Positions 11,201-21,764 of a stretch of DNA of 64,000 nt are shown piece after piece. The position numbers were made by a program, and so were the translations under genes. Source of the DNA: Erodium maritimum (taxonomy: Eukaryota; Streptophyta; Magnoliopsida; Geraniales; Geraniaceae); NCBI GenBank assembly GCA_963921825.1, contig OY997594.1, forward strand, positions 58,451,675 to 58,515,674, read 5' to 3'. A model generated the notes under the pieces. The model did not search any database. It was not told where the DNA came from and was given only the letters and a program-made list of their open reading frames with translations. Position 1 is the first letter of the stretch. Each line of letters starts with the position of its first letter.

Positions 11201-14200
11201 GACCCAAATTTACATCCGGTACCCTCCCCCAAAGTTCTCTAGCCACCAGACAGTCTATAAACACATGCTCCACACTCTCCAATTCACCACAATCAGTGCA
11301 ATGGCCCTGTACTGGAACATAACGGGCTCTTAAGTTCATATTAGTTGGCAAATTACCTGAAACTCCTCTCCAAATCAGGTGGTGCACTTTGGGCGGGACT
11401 TGGAGCGCCCATACCCATTTCCAAAAAACATCCCGCTCCTCCTGTCTCCAAATTCCTCTTCTAGCCTGGATCTCCCTGTAAGCCACTTTGACTGAATAAA
11501 CACCATCTCTAGTACCCTTCCAATACCACCCATCCTCCTACATTGATAGACTAAGAGGGACACTTAAAATTGCTTCAGCGTCTCTCTCAGAAAATATCCT
11601 GCACACCAATTCTGAATTCCATCTCCTTTGACCCAATAGTATCAACCGGTTAATGGCCCAACCATCCACCACTCTCGGTTCATCCTGAATAAAACCCGAA
11701 TCAGAGTTAACCCACGGGTTATTCAGGATAGGCGAATTTCCGGTCCTCACTACCCTTCTGATTCCTCTCCGAACCACCTCCTGACCGGCCAATATACTTC
11801 TCCAGATTGGACTAACGGGTCCCCGCACTTCAGCATAAATGAACTCATTCAATGGGAAGTACTTGGCTTTCAGTACCCTCGCGACTAAACTGTCTTTATG
11901 GTGCATCAACCTCCATCCTTGCTTCCCCAGAAGAGCCACATTAAAATCCTGCAGGCATTTGAAACCCAAACCACCCATCAACTTGTGGTTGGACAACTCA
12001 CCCCAATTACTCCATCTGAGCCCTTTCCCGGTCCTATTATTATGAGACCACCAGAATCTATTCATAACTGTCTCAATTTCCCGTATGAGATCAAGAGGTA
12101 ACAAATGAACGCTCATTAAATAAGCTGGTAACGCCTGAATCACTGCCTTAAGGAGCACCTCCTTTCCAGCTTTGCTCAGTAATAATTCATTCCAGCTTCC
12201 CAATCTATTCTGAATACGGTCTTTAATATATTTAAAGGTCCGGTACTTACTCCTTCCCACCATGGCCGGCATTCCTAGCTACGTCCCGACCTCCTCCACA
12301 CCTGTCATTCCAAGTACTTCCGATACCCGCTCCTTTTCCAAGACCCCAGTGTTCGGACTAAAATACACCAAGGACTTCTGTGGGTTTATTTGTTGCCCCG
12401 AAGCCCCCTCATATTTCCCCAACAGCTCCTTCCATCTGAATGCCTCTGATTCAGTAGCACGCCCAAAGAAAAAACTATCATCAACGAAAAATAAATGTGT
12501 AATGGAAGGAGCACACCGAGATACCTTCGAACCTTGAATCAAACCCCGACTCTCATAATCCACTATCAATCTGGAAAGTCCTTCCGCACAGATGATGAAC
12601 AAATAAGGGGAGAGTGGGTCTCCCTGTCGTATACCCCGACCCGGGTTGATAACTCCCATTCTTCTACCTTCCGCCGTCACCCATAGCTGCGGGGTCCTCA
12701 CACACTCCATAATCAGGCCTACCCACCGAACATCAAATCCCATACCCAACATCACTTTCTCCAAATAACTCCACTCCACCCTGTCATACGCCTTTCACAT
12801 ATCCACCTTCATCGCCATCATCCCCACTTTACCCCGACGTCTTGACTTGAGTGAATGAAGCACCTCACCTGAAATAATGATATTATCAGTAATCAAACGA
12901 CCTTTCAGAAAGGCGCTCTGAGATTCCGAGATAACTTTCTGCAGACAACTAGACATTCGGGCCACCATAACTTTAGTAATGATTTTGTAAACTACATTAC
13001 ATAAAGCTATCGACCTAAAGTCACTCATCACCTCTGGTCTTTTTACTTTCGGAATCAATACTACATTTGTCTCATTTAAAGAAAGAGGAAAATGTCCTGT
13101 TAAGAACACCTCTCTCACGAGAATATGTATTTGATCCCCCACAATATCCCAGTACCGCTGAAAAAATCCCGGGTTCAAATCGTCCGGTCCCGGTGCTTTG
13201 AGAGGCTTCATGCTGAATAAGGCCTTACGTACTTCGCCCTTGTCAACCGGTTTCAGGAGCTCCTGATTCTGCTCTTCTGTGACACTTCTAGGTATTAAAT
13301 TGCTAACCTCATCCACTTCTCTCCCGCAGCAAATAACTTTTCAAAGTAACTCACCACCACCTCTTCCAACCCTTCCCCCCATGTCCGCCTGACTCCCTGT
13401 TCATCCTTTAGAAAACGAATCCTGTTCCTCCTTCTCCGAGCCGAGGTTTTGACATGAAAATAACGAGTGTTACGGTCTCCACTTACATACCAATGTAATT
13501 TGGCACGTTGTCTCCAAATGTCATCCCGTTGGGCCAACAAACCTGTAAGTTTCACTCGTAACTGATGAACCCGCTCCCCACTTTGCCTGTCCCATCTTCC
13601 TTTGAGCCTATTCATTTCCGCCTTGCAGTCTTTTATGCGCTTGTTAATAGGCTCCGGATTCAAATCGCTCCACCTCTTTAAATCACCCGCCACTTTTCTG
13701 ATTCTCTCGCCAATACTAGCTTCCGGGTCTGCTTCCCAAGCTCCCCTAACAACATCCATGCAATCGGGTTCTCTAGCCCATGCTTCCTCAAACCTGAAAG
13801 CTTTCACTCTCCAACCTTGTTCCACCTTTCTCCCGTATAGCAATATAGGCGCATGGTCCGAGGTGGACAGCCCCCCATGTAATAATCTTGTCTTAGGGAA
13901 AACAGTGTCCCAAGCATAATTGGTCGCAGCTCGGTCCAACTGAATCTCCATTAGACGCGGGCCCTGCCGTCCCTTCTCCCAAGTGAACCTATACCCCCCC
14001 CAATAGGCACATCTCGAAGACCACTATCGCTTAGAGCTTCCGAGAAACCCACCTGTAAATTCCTCGGGTACGGATCACAACCCCGAGCATCCTCATCCGT
14101 CAAGGTATTATTAAAATCACCTATCATAACCCATGGAAGATCACTTCGCGTACTCAGCCTTTTAATCAAATTCCATGTTTGCCACCTTTCCCCCCTAATC

Positions 14201-16529
14201 GGTTTGCCATAAATTCCAGTTATGCGAACTCGAATCCCCTCCTCATTTACATACTCCATGTCAATATGATTCGGGGAAAGAGTTTTTAGAGTACCTTCCG
14301 CTTCACCTTTCCAGTACATGGCAATACCTCCGCCTCCATTCCTACTTTCCACAAAACACACTCCATCCATAGCCAATCTCCCCTTCATTCTCTCCATAAG
14401 CTCCTTTTTGCACTTGGTTTCTGACAGAAAAACCACTTCGGGCTTCTTTTGAGCAACATACTCAATAAGGAACTGTTGCGCCCAGGGGTTCCCAAGCCCC
14501 CGGCAGTTCCAAGCTAAGACGATCATTGGGATTGGCGGGGTTGCTTCGCAACCCTCGCCAGCTTCGTCGACTTTACATCTTGGGAATCAGGGGCAAGAAT
14601 AGACCCAAAATCCCCCATTTGATCGCCGGTCTCTAAACTTCTCTTCCTTCGGGATGGAACACTTTCATGACTCAGAGACGTAACGCTCAGAGACGCGTTC
14701 GCTCTAGGCCTCTCTGTCCTTTTGAACCGTTTGAAAACTCTGGCCAATCCCACCTCCATTGCCACATTACCATCACCATCCTTTGCTGCCACATTACCAT
14801 CCTTTGCTGTCACATTACCAACCTTTGCTGCCACATTTATCACCTGACCTTTTTGACCAATTGGTTAAGTTATAACCACAACATTTACTCCCTCCACTGG
14901 AGCTTTGTTAAGGTCCACAGTACCCTGAACTCTCACCCCCATCGTCTCGTTCTCAGGCAAATAAATAGTCCTCAAAGGTTGTGAGGAAGCACTATCACCT
15001 TCTGATCCTTCGTTTGACTCCCGATCATTACTTCTCCTTCCCATTAACTCCCCTCTTCTAACTGAGTCTGCAGCATTACTGGCCATCCGTCCATGCTCAG
15101 CAGAACGAATTGGGGAACCCATCCTCTTAGAGCAACCATCCTCAACCGTGTTACTCTGTTGAGGCATGGCCGGTCCGTCCGCCTTCGAATTTCCTGAACG
15201 TTTGACCAAAGGCCCGGCACGTAGGAAAGCCCCATACGGTAGCACCTCAGGCTCATCTCCAACCTCTAAAAACTCACATTCTTTAACGGTATGACTCAAC
15301 CTGCCACAGCAATAACAAAAGTCCTGCATACGTTCATACCTCAGGTCCACCCAAACCGCTTCTTTGGTATCACCAAGACCCAGCTTAACTTTTCTTCTAA
15401 GCGGTTTGTTAATGTCCCAGGTTACTCTTATTCGCAGAAACTCTTCCTTTGCCCGTCCCTCCGCATTGCAATCGGCCTCCACATACTTTCCGATCATGTT
15501 CCCCACTCTAGCCCCAACCTTCTCTGTTCGTGCACTGAAAGGAAGATCCAATATCTGAATCCAAAGAGATGTTTCAGTAAACACCAAGTCTTGAGCTTTA
15601 ACAACCGGGTTATAAACCTTGAGCATCAACAAGGATTTATTGAACCACCAAGGTTCCATTTCCAGAACACGTTGTCTCGATCGATCCGAAGGGAAGAAGA
15701 AACCGAACACTGAAGGTGCCAGAGCTTCAATTTTCAGATTTGGTTCGTCCCAAATTCTCTTTAACACTTCCTTGAAAATGCCCTTATTAAATCGCTTCCT
15801 TGATAATAATTTGCCTGCTAAACCGAACTTGTAATTCTCACCTCCTTCCAGCAAATCATTCTCCGGTATGAACAGTTCCTCTTCCTCTTCTTCCAACACC
15901 ATACCCCCAATTCTCCCCTCCAATTCTTCAATCCCCAACTCACGGTTCAATTGTGAATCCCTAGCCATCAATCTCCTCCCCTCGAATCACCTGAAAGGGC
16001 TGAGAGGAATCGAAAAATGCCTCTGTAATCACGACCAACCACCACGCCGGCGCTGCCTTTGTACAATCTCAAAAAAGAGACGACAAAACCTAAACCTTGA
16101 CTTCCGAAAATTTCGGAGCAAAGACTATCCTCCTATTTAGTTTAGTTTTATCGATCGGTTTTGTTGACCATATAATTTAGTTTAGTTTTATCGATCGGTT
16201 TTGTTGACCATATAATATATAGTGGAAGAAAAGAAAGCGATAAATACCAAGATATCGAGCTTCCCGAAAGTGGTGGTTATGAAATGAGCCAGAGATTGAA
16301 CACTGGAAGGGTCCGTGACATCCAGCTGATGAAACACAACACGATGCGATGAAGAAGAAGAAGGGTGTTGTTGTCGGAGTTTGTGGAGTGCTTGAGTGCC
16401 TCTGTGGACATCTCTAGCAGTCAAGACCACTGAGACTCCTCGAATAGCCAACTGTCTGCATATCTCAAAACCGATGCCTTTGTTTGCTCCTGTTACCACT
16501 GCACACCTTTTTGTTCCCTCCTCCGCCAT
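8232..16529 (-). CDS. Short-chain dehydrogenase/reductase, three exons
   Basis: This is a classical SDR oxidoreductase using NAD(P)H, predicted cytosolic, most like the plant salutaridine/menthone-reductase and carbonyl-reductase group; the substrate cannot be told from sequence. Exon 1 is 16529-16248 (94 aa, start ATG, MAEEGTKRC), exon 2 is 10408-10331 (26 aa) and exon 3 is 8789-8232 (185 aa plus TAA). All introns are phase 0 with GT-AG ends, giving 305 aa, the usual length. Visible motifs are the cofactor loop TGANKGIG (13-20), NNAG (96-99), the catalytic Asn in TNYYG (146), Ser in VNVSSTSG (173/174), and Y230-x3-K234 in YTVSK. The insert between the central strand and YxxxK (about 180-225) is typical of this group. 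Nothing is missing, so it looks functional. Intron 1 (16247-10409) holds a 5.7 kb sense-strand LINE; intron 2 (10330-8790) holds a foldback element and a hairpin. Confidence 0.85.
8851..9667. mobile_element. Foldback DNA element with minisatellite core (SDR intron 2)
   Basis: The left end reads TATCAAATACAAATTACTCT and the right end is its near complement. The similarity continues inward for about 200 bases on each side (for example ACGAACCAATCTAAGC on the left against GCTTAGATTGGTTCGT on the right). The core is made of degenerate units around GGTACCAGCACTCTGTATGTAG, present in both orientations. I see no transposase. Long inverted repeats with a repeat-filled centre describe a foldback or Mutator-like non-autonomous DNA element. 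The flanks are AT repeats, so a target duplication cannot be read safely. It lies wholly within the second intron of the SDR gene. Confidence 0.6.
9737..9857. repeat. Inverted-repeat hairpin, MITE-like
   Basis: The left arm GGTTTGAGAAAATACC plus CCCGGTTTGAGG (about 9737-9766) is mirrored by CCTCAAACCGG plus ATATTTTCTCAAAC (9829-9857). The loop is about 60 bases and contains a further TTCTCAAACC motif. It lies in SDR intron 2. It may be a small MITE or the decayed end of a larger element. Confidence 0.5.
10479..14526 (-). pseudogene. LINE ORF2: endonuclease, reverse transcriptase, zf-RVT, RNase H
   Basis: The frame starts MIVLAWNCRGLGNP at 14526. The AP-type endonuclease shows SETK and IGDFNNTL and, further on (about 13870), STSDHAPILL. 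The reverse transcriptase shows KAPGPDDLNPGFFQRYW (about 13190), FRSIALCNVVYKI, SAFLKGRLITDNIIISGEVL, GDPLSPYLFIICAEGLSRL (about 12620) and the active site as FVDD, where F/YADD is usual. The zinc-binding module near 11450-11250 reads CTDCGELESVEHVFIDC. The RNase H-like end (10900-10480) has LNVDGA, ETDCLGVVLA and REANQVAHSIA. Breaks are a TGA between VDM and KAYDRVEW (about 12794), a stop near 11540, and frame shifts near 13950, 13310, 12275 and 10890. It is inactive but recent enough to read throughout. Confidence 0.8.
14523..15968 (-). pseudogene. LINE ORF1: DUF4283 and zinc-knuckle protein
   Basis: This RNA-binding protein of the LINE coats the transcript before reverse transcription. It starts MARDSQLNREL at the ATG at 15968. 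Residues about 60-170 are DUF4283 (FGFFFPSDRSRQRVLEMEPW, then SLWIQILDLPFSARTEKVG). The zinc knuckle follows as DFCYCCGRLSHTVKECEF, with all three Cys and the His of CX2CX4HX4C in place. The C-terminus is Ser/Arg-rich and includes a small repeat (VAAKVGNVTAKDGNVAAKDG). A single in-frame TAA at 14865-14867 interrupts the frame; the rest then runs to a TGA at 14523-14525. The total is about 480 codons, normal for this family. Its stop overlaps the ORF2 start as ATGA. Confidence 0.8.
16137..16216. repeat. 40 bp tandem duplication at the LINE 5' junction
   Basis: The unit begins TTTAGTTTAGTTTTATCGAT and ends TTGACCATATAA. It occurs at 16137-16176 and again at 16177-16216 without visible change. 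It spans the proposed right target duplication of the LINE in SDR intron 1. Confidence 0.75.
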
Positions 16530-16637
16530 TATCCTTCCACTTTTGCTTCCTACAAACTTCTCCTCTTCCCTTTTTATTTTGTCTTTAATTTATGACCACT
16601 ACTCCAGGGCAAATATTGTCCACACTATTATACAAAT

Positions 16638-16648
16638 ATCTATATATG
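16638..16648 (-). promoter_or_regulatory. Candidate TATA box of the SDR gene
   Basis: Read on minus, CATATATAGAT lies about 110 bases upstream of the SDR start codon (16529), a plausible distance for a plant TATA box and leader. There is no other evidence for it. Confidence 0.3.
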
Positions 16649-17928
16649 AGTGTCACTTTCTCATTCAACCTCACACTTTTTTTTCAAACATGTACAGTAT
16701 TAAGAAGCAATCTCGTGGAGATCGTTCCTCGGCGTGTGTGTCACGTATCCACGGGAAAAGTTTCATGGATCCACATCGTCAAACACAACTCAAATAGGGA
16801 ACCACCCCTATCCTCTTTCTTGATACTACCAGCATTTAGTTATAGGATCAGTGTTTCTACCGCCGACGAAATTTTATCTCGTCCTGTTAGTTTATTTCCA
16901 TTACTGTACGGTCTCTTTGACCTTTTTATTTCTCTATCAACAAAAGTTTCATCTGTAAGCTAAAAAAAAGTTAAGAATTAAAAATTTAATAAAAAATACT
17001 TAACATCACCTTTTAATAAAAATTTAAAAGAATTAATATAAACATTTAAAAAAAACCTTAATAAGGATTTAATAAATGAATTAAGAAATTATTTAAATAA
17101 AGAATAGTTATAAATTAAGTATAAAATTAAGTAACTAATTATTTTGTTAATAACGAGGGATGAATATAGTCTTTCAACTAATTACAGTTACTTAATTTAA
17201 AATGTAAATGGATAAAACAATCATTTTCCCTATTATCAATAAAGACTAATTTAAATTACTCAAAATAAATCAATCCAGCTACAGATTGAGATGAACCATG
17301 ACAAGAATGATACCCATCAAACCCTTTATAAAAACCTAGTTAGTTTTTGCTAACCGATGTTTGTGACCAAAAAAATGGATAATGCATTAGATATTTTGAA
17401 ACATATGAACTTATAAGGTACGAAACCAAAATATAAGGGTAACAATGTATAAAAGGAATTTTAAGTTTTATCATCCCTACAATGGTGAGTATTTGTCTCC
17501 TAACCGACTAACCACAATCCCCACCATGAAATTGGGATGACCAGTTGTTCTGAAAATCCATACCGGCACCAACTCCGACACTAAGAAATGGAGCCTAACT
17601 ACGACTACCTGTGTAGCGGCCAGTTCTCGAGATCTGGTGTCGGAAAAATCCCCCAAAAAATTTGACATCATAGTCTCAACTACATGAGAGAAAAAAAAAA
17701 GAGTGAGAACAGAAATGGTTACTTGCGGAGAAGGCGAGACAATGACGGGAAGAACGTTATTTTCTGGTTAGGATTTGCGTAAACAACAAATATTCTGAAT
17801 GATGGTCCACTTGTTGTGCTATGGTAGTCATACATGTATTGATTATTCAATCTTCATTGTACAAACATGGCTTCCCATTTGTTGCCCACAGACAGCAGTG
17901 AAGAGTGGTTTGCATTTCCAATGCAGTT
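16649..17928. other. AT-rich intergenic spacer
   Basis: This separates the 3' end of the MAT2B-like gene (17929) from the SDR gene; both run on minus. It must hold the terminator of one and the promoter of the other. A moderately GC-rich patch at 17490-17780 has no recognisable coding content. Confidence 0.4.
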
Positions 17929-20673
17929 TCAAGTACTTTCAAGCGTCAATCGGGCGCCTTCTATGAACTTTAGGGGAGATATCTCAAGTGTCTTAACCAG
18001 CTTAGTGATGTCCATGGATATGTCTGCAGGGGACTTCACTCCACGATCAACCTGAAACTCCACAATTCATTAACACTTCTCAACCAACAAGTTGTGATTA
18101 ATGCATTAAAAGATATCATAGTCAAAACATTTATATAAGCCAAGGTTAAGGACTGAATGCAGATCTGCAATGAACTTGTATGGGAACGAAATTGGATCTA
18201 CTATTAAAAAGTGGACATACAGATGACGCAGACACTGATTTGACCAACGACTTGTCATATCCTCGAATATGTGCCACCGTCTCAGCCATTTCAACACGAG
18301 ATATCCTGTCTGGTCCCCCAACATTCAACAATAATCGCATTGGCTTACCCTCTGAAACAAGCACAATTATTTTACAATCATCATCAGTAGATCCGTAGAT
18401 GCAAAGTGCAAACTTGAACCGTCGGTCCAACAGAGCCAGAATACACAAACATGCTACTCATATCATCTTAAAGTATTGGCATAAATACTAGAGAATCTAA
18501 GCAGACCTGTTATCCATCTATTTGTCAAAGCTAGTATGATAGACACAACATCCTTCACATATACGGGGCACCGATACTCGTCATGAAAAAAATCCTTATT
18601 TTCTCCTTTGGTAAGGACACCGTCAATCCACTGTGATAATTACACGTCAGCGATTAGTTAGCATAAGATCATGGAAGTTGTCACAAACAAAAGAATAAGT
18701 ATTACAAATAACTATAAAAGATACAAACTGAAGCTTCTCAGTTGGGATTTAGCAAGAAACTGTTCATAAAATCTTATAGCTCTACTCAAACACCAACTTT
18801 ACGACAATAGCATCTAGGCCAAACAGGCATTAAGGTTGAATCCAATGGATCCAAAATACAATTACTTCATAGTTGCATAGTCTATTCATCCTCTTTTTTT
18901 ATCAGCAACAAAGCGGGAAATCCTAATATAATCTATCCTAATTTAACCAGAGGTTAGCCCCTAACCTAACCCCCATCCGGCACCTGCTCCCAAGCAGTGA
19001 CACACTGGTATTCAAACCTCTGGCCTCAAGGAAGTGAGAGAGCTCACTTGACCACTTGGTCAACCCCAGTGGGCGGTCCATTCATCCTTTATAGCAGGAA
19101 CCAATTTCTATTTTCCCCATGGCCGTTAATCACATAGTAAACTATAGTTTCAGAGATGATAGATAACCACCAGTGAATTTGACTTGGTTAAGTTCTCGTG
19201 AAAGTAAAAATGGACAATTAAATTCCCATCTAATGCTCAGTCAGACTTCTATTACAAGTCCCTGTAACTAAGAAACTATTTATCCCTATGATCGAGTGCC
19301 CGAGCAATGGGGAGGGTCACACCTACTTGGCCAAGGTGGAGGCATCACACCTGGACCCAACAGGAGCGGGTCGCAAGACCAGTGTACACCTTTCTTGGAC
19401 CCCTGCCAGCACTTCTGATCATGACACCCCTGAAGAACCTATATACCTCCTCACTTGTGCAAAATGGATCACATAATCAGTGATACACATAGTAGGAAGT
19501 GTTTAAAGAACAACCAAGCTGGCTGCAAAACTTGATCGATAAAAGAGAGAGCACAAACAGAACAAAACTTAATGCTTCCTACATGCATTTGCATAAATAT
19601 AATTGTCCCTCAAGTACTATTTTTTATTTATTTTCTCCTACGTAAATTGTAACAGTCACCAAAAATGGGACAAGCACAAACAGGAAAAAGCTCAGGCCTC
19701 ATGAGTGTAGATAATGTGGCTTAATTCCTGGTCCAGAACTCCAGATACCAAATCATAAGGTGTCCATATGTTTTAATCAGCTACGAAAACTAATAACAAT
19801 TTAAGGCCTGCTCAGTGCTTTTGGTGAGAGTACCTGAAGTGGAAGGGACTTGGGGACTGGGGAGATAGTCTGTGGTCCATAGATGATGCTGCTTCTCAAA
19901 ATTACAAAATTCGAGCTCTTTTCAGAAACAAACTGCTCCGCAGCTACTTTTGATTTCCCATAAGTGTTAACAGGAAGAGTCTGGTCCTCTTCCTTGTAGA
20001 AGGGCTTGACACCCTCATAAACTGGCAAGGAAATGAGCATGCATACAAGTGAATATTGAAAACCCAAGAAAAATTTGAAGCTAGGTAGACAAGACAGTAG
20101 GCAGTGGTGGGACCTTGATCAGTGGATAAATGGATGAAAAGGGTATTATCTTGTTGAAAGGTTGACAACCAATTGAGAAGAGAAGAGGGCACATTGATGG
20201 AGAGAGCAGCAGCAGGGTCCTCCTCACAAGCCCGCGGCACAGAGAGAGCTGCACAGTTGACAACCACATTTGGCTGCCAAAAACAACACACCCATCAATC
20301 AAATAACTACACTTGCTTGGCCATAAAACCATTCAAACAACACACCCATTGTGGCATTTCAACAAACAGATAACAGGCACCATCAATCAACAAACAATTT
20401 GAATTGGGGGAGCCCAACTCAGTGTCTCCAGTAAGTTCGATAGATAGGGATTCAAAGAGAGCTACCTACCTGGCCAAATGCTTTTGAAATGGCGTCGAAG
20501 CCTTGTCCGGATCTCAGATCGACGGGGAAGGCGAGGGAACGGGGAAGGGCGTGGAGCAAGGAGTGAGGGGGGTGGGAATGGTGGGTGAATGCGACATCAC
20601 AAGGGATATCGGACAAGGCTTGCAGGAGATGCTGACCCAGGTACCCCGTCCCTCCCACTACCAGAATTTTCAT
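17929..20673 (-). CDS. RmlD/MAT2B-like NAD(P)-binding protein, six exons
   Basis: This is an extended-SDR protein of the RmlD family. Its animal relative MAT2B is the regulatory beta subunit of methionine adenosyltransferase; bacterial RmlD reduces dTDP-4-dehydrorhamnose. The plant role is uncertain. Exons are 20673-20470, 20273-20114, 20021-19834, 18630-18507, 18351-18221 and 18051-17929: 930 bases, 309 aa. The start is ATG AAA ATT at 20673, because the frame upstream contains no other ATG. Motifs are GGTGYLG near the N-terminus, NCAALS, STDQVYEG (118-125), Y142-x3-K146 in YGKSK, and YVKDVV in exon 4. All junctions are GT-AG and keep frame. The donor after exon 2 (GTCCCA) is weak, but joining there yields the expected STDQ-VYEG. 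Intron 3 (19833-18631) carries a SINE. It looks intact. Confidence 0.85.
18893..19079 (-). mobile_element. tRNA-derived SINE in intron 3 of the MAT2B-like gene
   Basis: Read on minus, the head is GGGGTTGACCAAGTGGTCAA, followed 30-40 bases on by GAGGTTTGAATACC. These fit the A and B boxes of the RNA polymerase III promoter of a tRNA-derived SINE. The 3' end is a T/A-rich tail (GCTGATAAAAAAAG). A 9 bp direct repeat, ATTCATCCT, borders it at 18884-18892 and 19080-19088. It is about 187 bases long and, like the gene, lies on minus. Confidence 0.7.
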
Positions 20674-20973
20674 TTTCAGATCAACCTCCAACACCGTCTC
20701 ATGTGTCTGCAATTGGAGGAATTATGCAGATTCCAAGTTTCCTTGTCACTCTATACGAGATCCTTCAGTTTTTTCGCCCCAAATCCAGAACGTGTGGGGG
20801 AAATTAGCCAAATGGTGTTTTTTTTAATTGCAATATAATTTTCACCGAGAGAATAAATCAAATAAAAATTATATCTTAACATAAAAACTGCATGAATTCA
20901 TTCAATCAATCTACTTATGATGGATAGATATTTTTTTGTCAATTCACGAATTTAACTTTTTCTGTTTTTTTTT
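20674..20973. other. Upstream region of the MAT2B-like gene
   Basis: This should contain the promoter and leader. It is AT-rich and I see no clear TATA box or other named site. Confidence 0.35.
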
Positions 20974-21740
20974 TAACTCTGATTGGCTTCAAACTTAGGC
21001 TAATATTTTATTTTTTTTCAAGGGCTTTCTATCAAGATCAATCATGAATATATTTTGAAGAACGAAAAAAAATTATTTAGGGGTTGATTTTTTAAAAAAA
21101 ACTATATCTGTGTAATTTTTATCAATACTTTACACTAGTTTTATCAACACTGAACACTGGTTTTATCAACATGAAACACTAGTTTTATCACCTCATTTTA
21201 CCAAAACTGAACATAATTTTTATCACCTCATCACTTGTTTCTATATCACCTCATCACATGTCTAGTTTTATCAACACTGAACACTAGTTTTATCAACACG
21301 GAACACTAGTTTTATCACCTCATTTTACCAAAACTTAACATGATTTTTATCACCTCATCACTTGTTTTTATATCACCTCATCACATGTCTTTTATCAACA
21401 TTGAACACTAGTTTTATCAACCCTAAACATTAGGTTTATCACCACATCACATGTGTTTTATCACCTCATAACTTGTTTTTTTTTATCGCTTCAGCAAACA
21501 TGCTAACATATGTTTTTTTTTATCAACATTAAACAATATTTTTGTTAACACCGAACAATAGTTTTATCACCTTATTATGAAACATTTATTAGTTAAGATT
21601 TATCAATACTCAACAATGGTTTTATCACCCCGATATAATTAAAAAAATTCGTGCTTCAAAATATATTCATGACTGATCTTGTCTTAAAGATTTTGGAAAA
21701 ATAAAAATAATGGCGCAAGTTTGAAGCTAATCAGAGTTTA
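20974..21740. mobile_element. Foldback element with tandem-repeat core
   Basis: The left arm (about 20974-21074) begins AACTCTGATTGGCTTCAAAC and includes TCATGAATATATTTTGAAG. The right arm (about 21637-21740) is its inverted copy (CTTCAAAATATATTCATGA, then GTTTGAAGCTAATCAGAG). Between them are some twenty degenerate copies of a unit like GTTTTATCAACACTGAACAC alternating with TTTTATCACCTCAT. There is no coding capacity. The architecture (arms of about 100 bases around a minisatellite) matches the element in SDR intron 2, but the sequences differ. Confidence 0.6.
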
Positions 21741-21764
21741 AACGAAGCATGAATGATTAAATTA

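Larger units (their letters stand above)
10450..16149 (-). mobile_element. Nearly full-length L1-type LINE (sense in SDR intron 1)
   Basis: A 5.7 kb element reads on the minus strand from about 16149 to a poly(A) tail at 10459-10450. The order is 5' untranslated region, ORF1 (15968-14523), then ORF2 (14526-10479) with endonuclease, reverse transcriptase, zf-RVT and RNase H parts. An 8 bp repeat, ATCGATCG, borders both sides (10442-10449 and 16150-16157) and is the likely target duplication. It is short and self-complementary, so this is not certain. ORF2 is split by one visible stop and several frame changes, so the copy cannot move by itself, yet every domain is still readable. It lies in the same direction as the host gene, between its exons 1 and 2. 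Confidence 0.85.

Noticed and set aside
8232-16529. Naming the SDR as salutaridine reductase, neomenthol dehydrogenase or another specific enzyme
   Set aside because: Motifs fix the family only; substrate specificity in this group cannot be read from these residues.
19288-19476. GC-rich patch in intron 3 of the MAT2B-like gene as another exon
   Set aside because: Exons 3 and 4 join in frame without it, and it has no matching splice pair or family similarity.
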